A stretch of 64,000 nucleotides of DNA, from assembly GCF_004349265.1 (NCBI RefSeq), contig NZ_SMFL01000009.1, positions 1 to 64,000 on the forward strand, written 5' to 3'. A program made the position numbers and the translations under genes. Under the pieces are notes generated by a model that was not told where the DNA came from, made no database searches, and worked only from the letters and a program-made list of their open reading frames with translations. Below are positions 55,682 through 64,000 of the stretch, piece by piece. Position 1 is the first letter of the stretch. The number at the start of each line of letters is the position of its first letter. This DNA is from Dyadobacter psychrotolerans (GTDB taxonomy: Bacteria > Bacteroidota > Bacteroidia > Cytophagales > Spirosomataceae).

Positions 55682-56236
55682 TTAACTATCTTTTTCTACT
55701 TGTGCGTAACTGAGTTCCACGGGTGTATTACGCCCGAATATTTTTACAACTACATTGAGTTTTTTCTTCTCATCAAATACCTCTTCAACAAGTCCGATAA
55801 ATCCACTGAAAGGGCCATCGACCACTTTAACAGTTTCTCCTTTTATAAAGGACATGCTTGGTGCTTCTTCGTGATGTTCTGCTTCATCAACGCGTCCTAA
55901 GATTCTGTTGATTTCCGACTGACGCAAAGGAACCGGCACTTTGGAATTTCCTTCTGAATTTCCTAAAAATCCGATTACACCGGGTATGCTGGTAATAATG
56001 TGCAAAACTTCTCCTTTTGAAAGGTCTGCTGAAATGATAATGTATCCAGGGAAGAAGTTCTTTTCCCGAACTCTTTTCTTTCCATTACGCATTTCGTAAA
56101 TCTTCTCCGAAGGAATCAGAATTTGCGGAACGAATTCAGTGAGTTTTTGCCGTGTTATTTCATTTTCAATGTAGGACTTGATTTTCTTCTCTTGTCCCGA
56201 CACAGCTCTCAATACAAACCAATTTAGACTACTCAT
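55682..56236 (-). CDS. nusG: Transcription antitermination/termination factor NusG
   Basis: A 184-residue elongation factor. The NGN domain (about 1-115) starts NWFVLRAVSGQEKKIKSYIE and includes FFPGYIIISADLSK. The KOW domain (about 130-184) has FIKGETVKVVDGPFSGFIG. It couples RNA polymerase with Rho or the ribosome. It lies 36 bases downstream of secE. Confidence 0.96.
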   Translation of the reverse strand: MSSLNWFVLRAVSGQEKKIKSYIENEITRQKLTEFVPQILIPSEKIYEMRNGKKRVREKNFFPGYIIISADLSKGEVLHIITSIPGVIGFLGNSEGNSKVPVPLRQSEINRILGRVDEAEHHEEAPSMSFIKGETVKVVDGPFSGFIGLVEEVFDEKKKLNVVVKIFGRNTPVELSYAQVEKDS

Positions 56237-56272
56237 ACCATTCTGGGGATTACCACTACAATAATAATAGCC

Positions 56273-56464
56273 TTAGAAAGACTGATAAAACAGCCTTAGT
56301 GCATTTTCAAAAACAAGGTCCATTATTCCTACCACAAAGGCAAAAATCAGGGATCCCACTAACACTAAAGTTGTGTTGGCCTGCAGCTCGTTAAAGGGAG
56401 GCCAGGTTACATGCTGAGTCATTTCTTCCCAGGATGCTTTCAAAAAAGAAGTAAACTTTTCCAT
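56273..56464 (-). CDS. secE: Preprotein translocase subunit SecE
   Basis: A 63-residue single-helix subunit of the SecYEG channel. FLKASWEEMTQHVTWPPFNE is the amphipathic cytosolic helix with the Trp-Pro pair typical of SecE, followed by one membrane helix (about 31-55). It begins 19 bases after the tRNA-Trp, so tRNA processing probably frees its mRNA. Confidence 0.95.
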   Translation of the reverse strand: MEKFTSFLKASWEEMTQHVTWPPFNELQANTTLVLVGSLIFAFVVGIMDLVFENALRLFYQSF

Positions 56465-56483
56465 TTTTCTTTTTTACATTATG

Positions 56484-56554
56484 CACGGGTGGAGAGATTC
56501 GAACTCCCATCAACGGTTTTGGAGACCGCTATTCTACCCTTGAACTACACCCGT
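56484..56554 (-). tRNA. tRNA-Trp (anticodon CCA)
   Basis: Acceptor ACGGGTG/CACCCGT with discriminator G. Anticodon arm GCGGT-CTCCAAA-ACCGT gives CCA, and the T-arm ends in TTCGAAT. 3' CCA is not encoded. It is embedded between tuf and secE, a common Bacteroidetes layout. Confidence 0.95.
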
Positions 56555-56655
56555 ATTTCCCGCGAACCATTCTTTCGGGCTGCAAAGATACGATTAATTT
56601 ATAAAAAACAAGTGCATTCTTAAGAATGCACTTGTTTTAATATTAACTATCGTGA

Positions 56656-57843
56656 TTAGTCGATAATTTCAGTTACCTGACCTGCACCTACGGTACGTCC
56701 ACCTTCACGAATCGCGAAACGAAGACCTTTTTCCATAGCAATCTTGCTGATCAATTTCACGTCGATAGTGATGTTGTCACCTGGCATAACCATTTCAACA
56801 CCAGCAGGAAGTGTAATTTCGCCAGTTACGTCCGTGGTACGGAAGTAGAACTGAGGACGGTATTTGTTAAAGAATGGAGTGTGACGTCCACCTTCTTCTT
56901 TCGAAAGTACATAAACCTCGCCTTTGAAAGTAGCGTGAGGCTTAACTGAACCTGGCTTGCAGATTACCATTCCACGACGGATATCTTCTTTGTTGATACC
57001 ACGAAGCAAAAGACCTACGTTATCACCAGCTTCTCCACGGTCAAGGATTTTACGGAACATCTCAACACCAGTTACGGTTGATTTAAGACCTTCTGCACCC
57101 ATACCCAAGATATCAACAGGCTCACCAGAGTTGATTACTCCACGTTCGATACGACCAGTTGCAACAGTACCGCGACCAGTGATCGAGAATACGTCTTCAA
57201 CAGGCATAAGGAAAGGAAGATCAGTCATACGTGGAGGAATTGGAATGTAGCTGTCAACAGCATCCATCAATTCTTCAATAGTTTTAACCCATTTTTCTTC
57301 GCCATTCAAACCACCCAAAGCAGAGCCTTGGATTACAGGAATGTTGTCTCCATCGTAATCGTAGAAGCTCAAAAGCTCACGGATTTCCATTTCAACAAGT
57401 TCAAGAAGTTCAGGATCATCAACCATATCCACTTTGTTCATGAATACAACAAGCTGAGGAACACCAACCTGGCGTGCCAAAAGAATGTGCTCACGAGTTT
57501 GTGGCATTGGTCCATCAGTAGCAGCAACTACGATGATAGCACCGTCCATCTGGGCAGCACCAGTAACCATGTTCTTTACATAATCCGCGTGACCTGGACA
57601 GTCAACGTGAGCATAGTGACGGTTTGCTGTCGAATACTCAACGTGGGATGTATTAATTGTGATACCACGTTCTTTCTCTTCAGGAGCATTGTCGATTGAT
57701 GAGAAATCGCGAAGTACTGCTAAACCCTTTTTCGCCAACACAGTTGTGATAGCTGCAGTAAGGGTAGTTTTACCGTGGTCAACGTGCCCGATAGTACCAA
57801 TATTTACGTGGGGTTTCGAGCGGTCAAACGTCTCTTTTGCCAT
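56656..57843 (-). CDS. tuf: Elongation factor Tu
   Basis: A 395-residue GTPase delivering aminoacyl-tRNA to the ribosome. G1 is GHVDHGKTT (about 19-27), G2 RGITINT, G3 DCPGHADY, G4 NKVDMVDD and G5 SALGG. Domains 2 and 3 follow ([13 protein letters not shown], then [18 protein letters not shown]). Full length with no unusual change. It stands downstream of a tRNA-Thr, as in the classical tRNA-tuf cluster. Confidence 0.98.
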   Translation of the reverse strand: MAKETFDRSKPHVNIGTIGHVDHGKTTLTAAITTVLAKKGLAVLRDFSSIDNAPEEKERGITINTSHVEYSTANRHYAHVDCPGHADYVKNMVTGAAQMDGAIIVVAATDGPMPQTREHILLARQVGVPQLVVFMNKVDMVDDPELLELVEMEIRELLSFYDYDGDNIPVIQGSALGGLNGEEKWVKTIEELMDAVDSYIPIPPRMTDLPFLMPVEDVFSITGRGTVATGRIERGVINSGEPVDILGMGAEGLKSTVTGVEMFRKILDRGEAGDNVGLLLRGINKEDIRRGMVICKPGSVKPHATFKGEVYVLSKEEGGRHTPFFNKYRPQFYFRTTDVTGEITLPAGVEMVMPGDNITIDVKLISKIAMEKGLRFAIREGGRTVGAGQVTEIID

Positions 57844-58034
57844 GACTTAAGTACGCTTAAAATTAAAAGTTATTACGAATTTATTAAACACTAATGATTG
57901 ATCCTGTCTAGCTTACAATACCAAGCGCTTCAAAACCAATTAAACAAATACAAGGATCAAAATCTTTAAATCGTTCCCAATAAATAATTATCGATCAACA
58001 GACATCAAGATTAAAGAACATAAATATTCTTTCG
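57844..58034. other. tuf leader region
   Basis: AT-rich spacer between tuf and the broken tRNA-Thr. No clear hairpin terminator separates them, so tuf may be read through from the tRNAs or from an unassigned promoter here. Confidence 0.35.
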
Positions 58035-58105
58035 AGCCATTGAAGGGATTTGAACGGCACCGGCCGCCCGGCCCTGACCTCTTCCTTACCAAGGAAGTAC
58101 TCTAC
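58035..58105 (-). pseudogene. Broken tRNA-Thr copy with 17-nt GC-rich insert in the T-arm
   Basis: A partial second copy of the adjacent tRNA-Thr(GGT). The anticodon arm CTTCC-TTGGTAA-GGAAG, T-loop and acceptor 3' strand are kept. The 5' acceptor strand and most of the D-arm are missing (homology ends near 58105). Then the flanking CAATATTTCAAAC repeats the upstream flank of the intact gene, showing a tandem duplication. A 17-base GC-only-but-two insert at 58056-58072 sits in the 5' strand of the T-stem just before the T-loop. Its first 16 bases on the tRNA strand, GCCGGGCGGCCGGTGC, are identical to the start of the inserts in the two tRNA-Arg remnants. Confidence 0.75.
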
Positions 58106-58126
58106 TCAATATTTCAAACTCTTTCG

Positions 58127-58198
<72 letters not shown>

Positions 58199-58260
58199 AA
58201 TATTTCAAAACTTTTAGAAATGCTGCTTCAAGCATTTCCATTTTTCTTAAACAGCCAAAA

Positions 58261-58308
58261 AAGCGATCAGCGAAAAAGTATCTATATGAATGTTTTCGCT
58301 GATCGCTT
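58261..58308 (-). terminator. Terminator after tRNA-Tyr-tRNA-Gly
   Basis: Perfect 16-bp stem AAGCGATCAGCGAAAA (58261-58276) / TTTTCGCTGATCGCTT (58293-58308) with a T-run on the minus strand, between tRNA-Gly and tRNA-Thr. It shows that tRNA-Thr-tuf probably has its own promoter. Confidence 0.8.
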
Positions 58309-58327
58309 ACGGGTGTCTTAAAAATGG

Positions 58328-58400
58328 AGCGGAAGACGAGGTTCGAACTCGCGACCTATAGCTTGGAAGGCTATCGCTCTACCAGCTGAGCTACTTCCGC
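58328..58400 (-). tRNA. tRNA-Gly (anticodon TCC)
   Basis: Acceptor GCGGAAG/CTTCCGC with discriminator T. Anticodon arm ATAGC-CTTCCAA-GCTAT gives TCC, T-arm with TTCGAAC. CCA not encoded. Confidence 0.96.
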
Positions 58401-58456
58401 ATTTTGTTTTGCCTATCCTTGAACTGGTAATTAAAGAATAAATCTGGCATCAACTG

Positions 58457-58539
58457 TGGGGGCGGATGGATTCGAACCACCGTAGGCGTACACCAGCAGA
58501 TTTACAGTCTGCCCCATTTGGCCACTCTGGTACACCCCC
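58457..58539 (-). tRNA. tRNA-Tyr (anticodon GTA)
   Basis: Class II tRNA of 83 nt with a long variable arm. Acceptor GGGGGTG/CGCCCCC with discriminator A, anticodon arm GCAGA-CTGTAAA-TCTGC giving GTA. CCA not encoded. First tRNA of the cluster. Confidence 0.96.
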
Positions 58540-58701
58540 TTTTCAACATTTCAATACATCCGCGAAAGCCGCTTGTTTCACTTTTGGAGCTGCAAAATTA
58601 TAACCTTTTCTGATATTCTCAAATTGTTTTGAAAAAAAATTACAAAAAAATACGGGCTGAAAATGTAAAAGCCATTTCCAGCCCGTAATGGCACATTTTA
58701 T

Positions 58702-59808
58702 TTAAAATAATCGTATTCCAAAATTGATCATTCTGACCGACGGTCCACGATTATCTTCAAAAACATTATTTAAATCGTAATTCACAAACAGATCAGGAAA
58801 TTTACGGATGCCCAGTTCGAATGCCAGTCCGTAGCGCAGGTCGTTCACATAATAATTCATTCGCACATGATCTTTGTCCTTACTTCCCTCCTCTCTGGTT
58901 TTGGTGTAGCTGCCCAGCCGGTAACCGCCATAAACTCCCCCGCTGATATAAGAAATAAAAGATTTTGAAAAACTAACTGTCGGCATAAATGAAAGGTTAA
59001 CATACGGAAGCACCAGTTTGGATTTACTCAGATTAATTTCCTTACCATCAGCGTTCTTAACAGGAGGAAAGTTAACTCCGTCAGCACTTTTAGTAACCGT
59101 ATTATTTCCGTCAAACATCAGGTTATTCCAGGAAAAATCAACCCCGAAATCCAAGCCAAATTTTGCATTTTTCCCTCTTGCCACAGTGGCGCTCGCGATG
59201 TATCCCAGACTGATATATCGAGAGCCAAAAGGACGCAAATCATAATCCTCTTTGTTATATCCGGCAGTCGCTTCGTTGGTTCCGTAGGCATTAAGACCAA
59301 CCGCTACATTGAACCCTTTACGGGGACTCGAATTGATGTTGGCACGATAAAATCTTTTCCCGGTCCTTTTATAGCTGCTTTCCGTAGAAACTGATCCGTC
59401 TTTATCATCTACTTCAACACCTTTCCCATTGATTGTAACCCGCGTGTCGCCATCTTTGATGTGTATACCACGCATTCCGATCCGTACATAGTCCTTTTCA
59501 TCTTTGTCCGCCGACTTATCTTTCAGATAATCATTGCCGTTGAATTCTTCTTTCAGATAAGTTGTATCCGCATCTGAACGATCCAGGCGAACTTTCAAAT
59601 CTTTTAACAATGCATTTAAATCATATTTCATGATTTTTTGAAGCTCTTCCCGGTTTTCCCCATAAATAATCAGCCTAGTTTTATCACCGAATGTCACGAT
59701 AATGGAATCTTTCTCTGTTTCCTCCGTATGTTTTGCCGATTTTGCAAAAGCATTTACATTCAAAAGGCTAAGGATAAGTATAATGCCGAAATACAGTTTA
59801 TTTTTCAT
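58702..59808 (-). CDS. Outer-membrane beta-barrel protein of a sigma-factor operon
   Basis: A 368-residue exported protein with signal peptide residues 1-23 (ending NAFAKS). Residues about 30-160 are a charged periplasmic part that ends near DTRVTINGKGVEVDDKDGS. About 165-368 alternate hydrophobic beta strands (FNVAVGLNAYGTNE, YISLGYIASATVARG) and end MINFGIRLF with a terminal Phe, the usual outer-membrane barrel insertion signal. It is the third gene of the ECF sigma/anti-sigma-like operon, 11 bases after the second. Function unknown; probably an envelope-stress target. Confidence 0.7.
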   Translation of the reverse strand: MKNKLYFGIILILSLLNVNAFAKSAKHTEETEKDSIIVTFGDKTRLIIYGENREELQKIMKYDLNALLKDLKVRLDRSDADTTYLKEEFNGNDYLKDKSADKDEKDYVRIGMRGIHIKDGDTRVTINGKGVEVDDKDGSVSTESSYKRTGKRFYRANINSSPRKGFNVAVGLNAYGTNEATAGYNKEDYDLRPFGSRYISLGYIASATVARGKNAKFGLDFGVDFSWNNLMFDGNNTVTKSADGVNFPPVKNADGKEINLSKSKLVLPYVNLSFMPTVSFSKSFISYISGGVYGGYRLGSYTKTREEGSKDKDHVRMNYYVNDLRYGLAFELGIRKFPDLFVNYDLNNVFEDNRGPSVRMINFGIRLF

Positions 59809-59819
59809 GGCTATTTAAA

Positions 59820-60623
59820 TTACAATTTTGTTCTTTGTTTTATGTTCTGATATTTCTCCGAAATATTTTCTTCTTTGTCGCGAATCGTTTCGTCAACTCT
59901 TGCAACAATCGTTTTGGGGTTAAATCCAACGTCCTTCCAGTCGACAGGATCTCCTGCTCTGGCATTTTTCAACTGACGGAAAACTTTTGTGAAACGGGAG
60001 GTCTTATGTTTCTCGTTATCTTCTTCCGGCACTTCAACTTTTACAACGATTGTCCGGTTTTCCTCTTTGTTTTCATTTAGCGCAACCATCGGCTGTGAAA
60101 TATTTGTCTTTACGGGTTCCGGCTCTAAATCAGTTTTTATATTATTTACAGCAATTTCATTCGCAGGCATATCCACAGGCGGTACCAATTCCTGTCTTAC
60201 TTCTTTCGAAGCGGGGAGTTGTGTTTTTTGAGCAATTGCAATTCTTTGAGGAAGGTCTGACCGCTCTTCAACTTTTGATGGCTTCTGAATAGACGAAATT
60301 TCTCTGCCCGAGACAGCCTGATCAACATTCAAATCACCTTCTTTTGATGAATCCGGCGAAATAACTTTGTTTGACAAACTATCGGCCTTTCCGGAAATAA
60401 CTGCAATACCATCGCTACCAGACAACTGCTGTTGCTGCCATACCAGATATCCGCTCAGCAGTACAACCGCAACGCCCGCAGCTGCATACCAGATCCACCC
60501 CGCCAGGCGACGCTCAGATTTTTTCTGTTTTGCCTCAATACGTTTCCAGGCAGAGTCAGATGGCTGCCTTTCTAAATCTGCAAGCTTACCCTTAAAAAGA
60601 TCATCAACAGGATGCTTTTTCAT
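59820..60623 (-). CDS. Single-span membrane protein, putative anti-sigma factor
   Basis: A 267-residue protein. The cytosolic N-terminus (about 1-40) contains DDLFKGKLADLERQPSDSAWKRIEAK. One membrane helix (GWIWYAAAGVAVVLLSGYLVW, about 41-61) is followed by a long low-complexity periplasmic region. This is the layout of FecR/RsiW-like regulators, but no zinc-binding anti-sigma motif is seen, so the role is inferred from position. It overlaps the sigma-factor gene by 20 bases, which strongly suggests coupled expression. Confidence 0.6.
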   Translation of the reverse strand: MKKHPVDDLFKGKLADLERQPSDSAWKRIEAKQKKSERRLAGWIWYAAAGVAVVLLSGYLVWQQQQLSGSDGIAVISGKADSLSNKVISPDSSKEGDLNVDQAVSGREISSIQKPSKVEERSDLPQRIAIAQKTQLPASKEVRQELVPPVDMPANEIAVNNIKTDLEPEPVKTNISQPMVALNENKEENRTIVVKVEVPEEDNEKHKTSRFTKVFRQLKNARAGDPVDWKDVGFNPKTIVARVDETIRDKEENISEKYQNIKQRTKL

Positions 60624-61194
60624 AACTTATCTTTTTTTTTAAACCGCTTTCCCAATCAGAAACCATTTTTTGCAGCATTGCTCTTGCCCGGTGCAGCTGC
60701 GATTTGGAAGTACTTTCACTGATACCAAGCATTTCAGCAATTTCACTGTGGGCATAGCCTTCAATCGCATACAGATTAAATACAGTTCGGTAACCGGCAG
60801 GCAACTCACTGATCAATGCCAACAATTCTTCTGCATTCAGATTCTGGTCGGCGTAAGCATAGTCAGGGATATTTTCTGCTTCGTCCGACAAGGTGTCTTC
60901 CAGAATTCTTTTTTGTTTTCGTAAAAATCCAAGTGCTTCATTTACCATGATGCGACGGATCCACCCTTCAAAACTACCTTCGCCGTTAAACTGATCGATT
61001 TTATTGAAAACCCGCATAAAACCCTCGACCATGATATCCTCCGCAGTCATTTCATCACCAGCATATCGAAAACACAGCCCCAGCATGCGCGGACTATATT
61101 TTTCGTACAGTTGCCGCTGCGCTTTCGGATCTTGCTTCCTGAGCGATTTGACAAGCTGTGCCTCGTGATTAAATAATGATAAAATTCGACTCAT
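60604..61194 (-). CDS. ECF-type RNA polymerase sigma factor
   Basis: A 196-residue sigma-70 family protein of the extracytoplasmic-function type. Region 2 (about 30-95) has RMLGLCFRYAGDEMTAEDIM and FEGWIRRIMVNEALGFLRKQ. Region 4 (about 130-190) has LPAGYRTVFNLYAIEGYAHS and EIAEMLGISESTSKSQLHRA. I prefer ATG 61194 over the TTG at 61218. It heads a three-gene operon with a putative membrane anti-sigma factor and an outer-membrane barrel protein. Confidence 0.9.
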   Translation of the reverse strand: MSRILSLFNHEAQLVKSLRKQDPKAQRQLYEKYSPRMLGLCFRYAGDEMTAEDIMVEGFMRVFNKIDQFNGEGSFEGWIRRIMVNEALGFLRKQKRILEDTLSDEAENIPDYAYADQNLNAEELLALISELPAGYRTVFNLYAIEGYAHSEIAEMLGISESTSKSQLHRARAMLQKMVSDWESGLKKKISYEKASC

Positions 61195-61463
61195 GCTAAC
61201 CGGTGGTTTCGATAGCAAGATGCTGATTCCTCCCTTTGAGGTTGCATGCTACCTTTAACTTTTTTTAATTTTATTTTTTAAAACTAACTTTTTGATATTA
61301 TCGACTTAGAAATTATCAATCAAAGCTCTGGTATTCAGTTTATTCATGTTAAAACATTCTTTTTTTTATCTTTTCAAAATTTGAAATAAAATATTTTCGT
61401 TTTGTGATTTAGCATTAATATCAATATTTGCAGATCTTAAAGATCAACTACAATTCGATTTAC

Positions 61464-62273
61464 ATGTTTGATTCTTCTGCCCCAATAGGAATTTTTGACA
61501 GCGGTATTGGTGGGATGACCGTAGCCAGCGCGGTTACCAGGCTTCTCCCACAGGAAAATACAATTTACTTCGGAGATACCGCGCACCTTCCTTACGGGGA
61601 TAAGTCTACTGCCGCCATCCAGGCTTATGCCATCAAGATTTGCAACATGCTTTTACAGCAAAACTGTAAACTTATCCTCATCGCCTGTAATTCGGCGTCT
61701 GCTGCAGCATTCGAGCTGGTGAAGGAATATGTTGGGAGTAAAGCAAAAGTACTTAATGTGATTGATCCGGTGGTAGATTATATCAAAGAGCATTACGACG
61801 GCAAAACGATCGGGCTCATTGGCACAAAACAAACGGTACTATCCAATGTTTATAAAAAAAAGGTAGACGCGCTTGGAAAAAATATCCAGTTAAAATCACT
61901 GGCAACGCCTTTGCTGGCTCCGATGATTGAAGAAGGCTTTTTTGACAACAACATCAGTGAGAGTATTATATCCAGTTATTTGTCTGATCCGTCTCTGGCT
62001 GGGATTGAAGCGCTTATACTCGGATGCACCCATTATCCCCTGATAAAAAATCAGATTGCGAAATATTATGGTGATTCTGTCGAGATTCTGGATACCTCCG
62101 AAATTGTAGCGAATTCGTTGAGAGCACTTTTAGAACAACATTACCTGGTAAACGAAAAGGGTGAAGGCAAAAGACAATTTTATGTCTCCGACTACACCCT
62201 ATCGTTCGAACAGTCAACAAATATCTTTTTTGGCAAACAAATCCAGCTGGAACATTACCCGCTTTGGGAATAA
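61464..62273 (+). CDS. murI: Glutamate racemase
   Basis: A 269-residue cytosolic enzyme making D-glutamate for peptidoglycan. GIFDSGIGGMTVA (residues 9-21) contains the catalytic Asp12. The two catalytic cysteines are Cys75 in IACNSASA and Cys188 in LGCTHYPLI. The ATG at 61464 is chosen; an in-frame TTG at 61428 would add 12 residues not found in the family. It converges with a glycoside hydrolase gene, the stops being 2 bases apart. Confidence 0.96.
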   Translation: MFDSSAPIGIFDSGIGGMTVASAVTRLLPQENTIYFGDTAHLPYGDKSTAAIQAYAIKICNMLLQQNCKLILIACNSASAAAFELVKEYVGSKAKVLNVIDPVVDYIKEHYDGKTIGLIGTKQTVLSNVYKKKVDALGKNIQLKSLATPLLAPMIEEGFFDNNISESIISSYLSDPSLAGIEALILGCTHYPLIKNQIAKYYGDSVEILDTSEIVANSLRALLEQHYLVNEKGEGKRQFYVSDYTLSFEQSTNIFFGKQIQLEHYPLWE

Positions 62274-62275
62274 TA

Positions 62276-64000
62276 TTACTGATACACGAACTTAATCGGG
62301 CCAAGTAAACCAGAAGGCATCGGCTCCCAGGAGGAAGCATCAAACTTTTTATAAGTGATGTCAACAATATTGATATCATAAAATTTCTTCCAGTCAGGTG
62401 CCTGCCTGTCTCTTAAACGCATGTAATTGGCTGAAAGATTGGTCACTTCAATTTCAAGTAAATTATTTTTGGCTTTTAATAAACCGGAAGGTACATCCAG
62501 ATTAAAAGGAATCGACCAGGCCGTACCGACGGATTTACCATTCAGTTTTACAGCTGCTACTTCACGAACGTCACCTAAATGCAATGATAAAATCTTACTT
62601 TTAACCATTTCCTCGGAAGCATTAAAGGTAAAACTGTACCTTGCCGTTCCTGAAAAATAAACCGCAGAATCCGGCAGAGTCGTCCACGATTGCAGAGTAT
62701 TTATTTTGGCAGAAGCAGGAAGAGTTGGTTTTCCTTTGACAAAATCAATCTTCCAGGATCCATCAACAGGAAATTCTTTTTTAATTGAATTATTTAAAGC
62801 CAGCAGTGAATTGTCTTTTGCAATTTTCAAAAACGCGGATTCTCCTGGCATAAGTGACAAATAGATTTCTGATTTTCCATTTACATTCCTGTATGGCAGA
62901 ACAGATTCACCTTTTAGCGGATCGAACTTACTGATTTTACCAGTTTGACCCAGACTAACCCATCCCTCGGTAAATTGACTACTAACATTGGCGACGAAAT
63001 AAAACACTTTACCGTCTTTTGATTTTTTACGAATAAAGGTCAATCCCTTTTTTGCCAGCTCTTCATTGACCACTCCATTTTTTAAAAGCATTTTATCCAA
63101 ATCGTTACCAACCTGCACAGAAGGCAATTTCCGAACCTCAGATATATGGTTATTGAAAACCTTTTGTCTTTCTCCATGATTTGCATAACCTGTAACCGAA
63201 TCCGGTGTTTTCCCTTCAAAAACAATTTTTGCTCCTGCTTTGGCAAGTTTTGTCAATTGTAAAAGGGTTTCCTCCGGCATAAAAGTTTCCGAAGGAATCA
63301 GGATGGTTTTGTACGAAGTTGAATCCGAAGACACATTTCCGTTTTTGCTTACATGAAGTCTATTTAACTGACTATCCGATACAAAATCAAAAGCATATCC
63401 TTCCTTCCATAATTTCTGACTCAGTTTCCCAAATGGCAGGTCCAGCAGCCAGCGATCGACGTGATGCACTTCAAGCAAATGAACACCTCCACCCGACTTG
63501 CCAGGCGTAGACCAGAGATCATGAATCGGGAAATACACCAAAACATCGTTATCCGGCTTGCTGTTTTGCAATAAATTCTGACAGTTTTCCACATACTTGT
63601 TCAGCAGCGCGAAATGTTCTGCAAAATGAGAGTTCGGGCCAAAATTGGTAGACGCATAAAACAACCAGCCCGGATAGACTTCATTAATTGGCGAATAAGT
63701 TGTCCCGTGGTAAAATATGTGATTAATCCCGGCCGTAAAAAGCTCATCCAGCTGTGGTTTTATCTGGGATAATGAAACCTTAAAATGATTCGCGAGCCAG
63801 GTTCCTGTTTCGGAGCTAACCAGTTTCTTACCTGAAAAGTGTGCAGCAGAAGAAGCAAACTTCATTGCAAGCGGATTTGGTGTGCCAAATTGTTTGATCG
63901 AATAATCAGGATCAATTCTTAAACCCGGAATATCAAAACGGCTTGTACCAAAAGATTCCGTTTCGGGGATATCAGCTTCCTCGTAAAGATCCAGCAGATT
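62276..64000 (-). CDS. GH106-like glycoside hydrolase, C-terminal part (partial at window end)
   Basis: At least 575 residues, open to the window edge; the ATG at 63865 is internal. The visible start contains DLYEEADIPETESFGTS and KFASSAAHFSGKKLVSSETG, blocks of the large Bacteroidetes alpha-L-rhamnosidase-like (GH106) enzymes, with candidate acidic catalytic residues. The C-terminal 170 residues are a GH2-type sugar-binding/galactose-binding-like beta-sandwich (ILSLHLGDVREVAAVKLNGK, then AWSIPFNLDVPSG), ending SGLLGPIKFVYQ. It probably removes rhamnose from plant pectin or glycosides in the periplasm. Exact linkage is unknown. Confidence 0.78.
   Translation of the reverse strand, partial: NLLDLYEEADIPETESFGTSRFDIPGLRIDPDYSIKQFGTPNPLAMKFASSAAHFSGKKLVSSETGTWLANHFKVSLSQIKPQLDELFTAGINHIFYHGTTYSPINEVYPGWLFYASTNFGPNSHFAEHFALLNKYVENCQNLLQNSKPDNDVLVYFPIHDLWSTPGKSGGGVHLLEVHHVDRWLLDLPFGKLSQKLWKEGYAFDFVSDSQLNRLHVSKNGNVSSDSTSYKTILIPSETFMPEETLLQLTKLAKAGAKIVFEGKTPDSVTGYANHGERQKVFNNHISEVRKLPSVQVGNDLDKMLLKNGVVNEELAKKGLTFIRKKSKDGKVFYFVANVSSQFTEGWVSLGQTGKISKFDPLKGESVLPYRNVNGKSEIYLSLMPGESAFLKIAKDNSLLALNNSIKKEFPVDGSWKIDFVKGKPTLPASAKINTLQSWTTLPDSAVYFSGTARYSFTFNASEEMVKSKILSLHLGDVREVAAVKLNGKSVGTAWSIPFNLDVPSGLLKAKNNLLEIEVTNLSANYMRLRDRQAPDWKKFYDINIVDITYKKFDASSWEPMPSGLLGPIKFVYQ

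Overview
The window reads as chromosome of a gliding-lineage Bacteroidota, most likely Cytophagales and close to Dyadobacter (family-level inference). The grounds are three secreted proteins with type IX secretion (T9SS) sorting domains, a GldA-type ABC ATPase, Bacteroidetes-style arm-binding integrase, few Shine-Dalgarno sites, TAnnTTTG-like promoter elements, and many secreted glycan- and peptide-degrading enzymes.

Layout. 0-1.4 kb is a scarred region: the end of an IS630-type transposase has cut a GNAT acetyltransferase gene, followed by a tandem tRNA-Arg array with one intact and two broken copies. 1.5-11 kb holds an enoyl-CoA hydratase, a PAP2-like membrane protein, asnS, a T9SS cargo protein, a serine hydrolase and nuoL-nuoM, closed by a palindromic repeat. 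11-23 kb holds an LTxxQ lipoprotein, an HGSNAT-like membrane acyltransferase, gldA, a GH3/beta-lactamase fusion, a 1540-residue repeat protein, tadA and sodA. 23.1-27.3 kb is an accessory island beginning at tRNA-His: a tyrosine recombinase, a RhuM-type gene stump, a three-gene HipB-HipS-HipT-like toxin-antitoxin operon, and an FtsX-type permease stump fused tail to tail with xthA. 28-44.7 kb carries T9SS/SprB-repeat proteins, a nucleoside hydrolase, two convergent LuxR-type regulators (one lacking its phosphoacceptor Asp), a cytochrome c/propeller protein, KDPG aldolase with a mutarotase-like partner, a two-subunit molybdenum hydroxylase, an M20 peptidase, a Dabb protein and a glutaminyl cyclase.

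44.8-58.5 kb is the core transcription/translation cluster, all on the minus strand: tRNA-Tyr, tRNA-Gly, tRNA-Thr, a broken tRNA-Thr, tuf, tRNA-Trp, secE, nusG, rplK, rplA, rplJ, rplL, rpoB, rpoC. 58.7-61.2 kb is an ECF sigma factor/anti-sigma-like/outer-membrane protein operon, followed by murI and a partial GH106-like glycoside hydrolase that runs off the window end.

The most unusual signal is that all three broken tRNA copies, in two loci 57 kb apart and from two different tRNA families (Arg and Thr), carry a GC-rich foldable insert (34, 34 and 17 nt) sharing one core sequence, at the same place just before the T-loop. All three have also lost the 5' acceptor strand and D-arm, and each lies beside an intact parental tRNA. 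I know of no named element matching this. The second notable system is the HipBST-like operon, whose kinase subunit has an added N-terminal zinc-ribbon-like segment.
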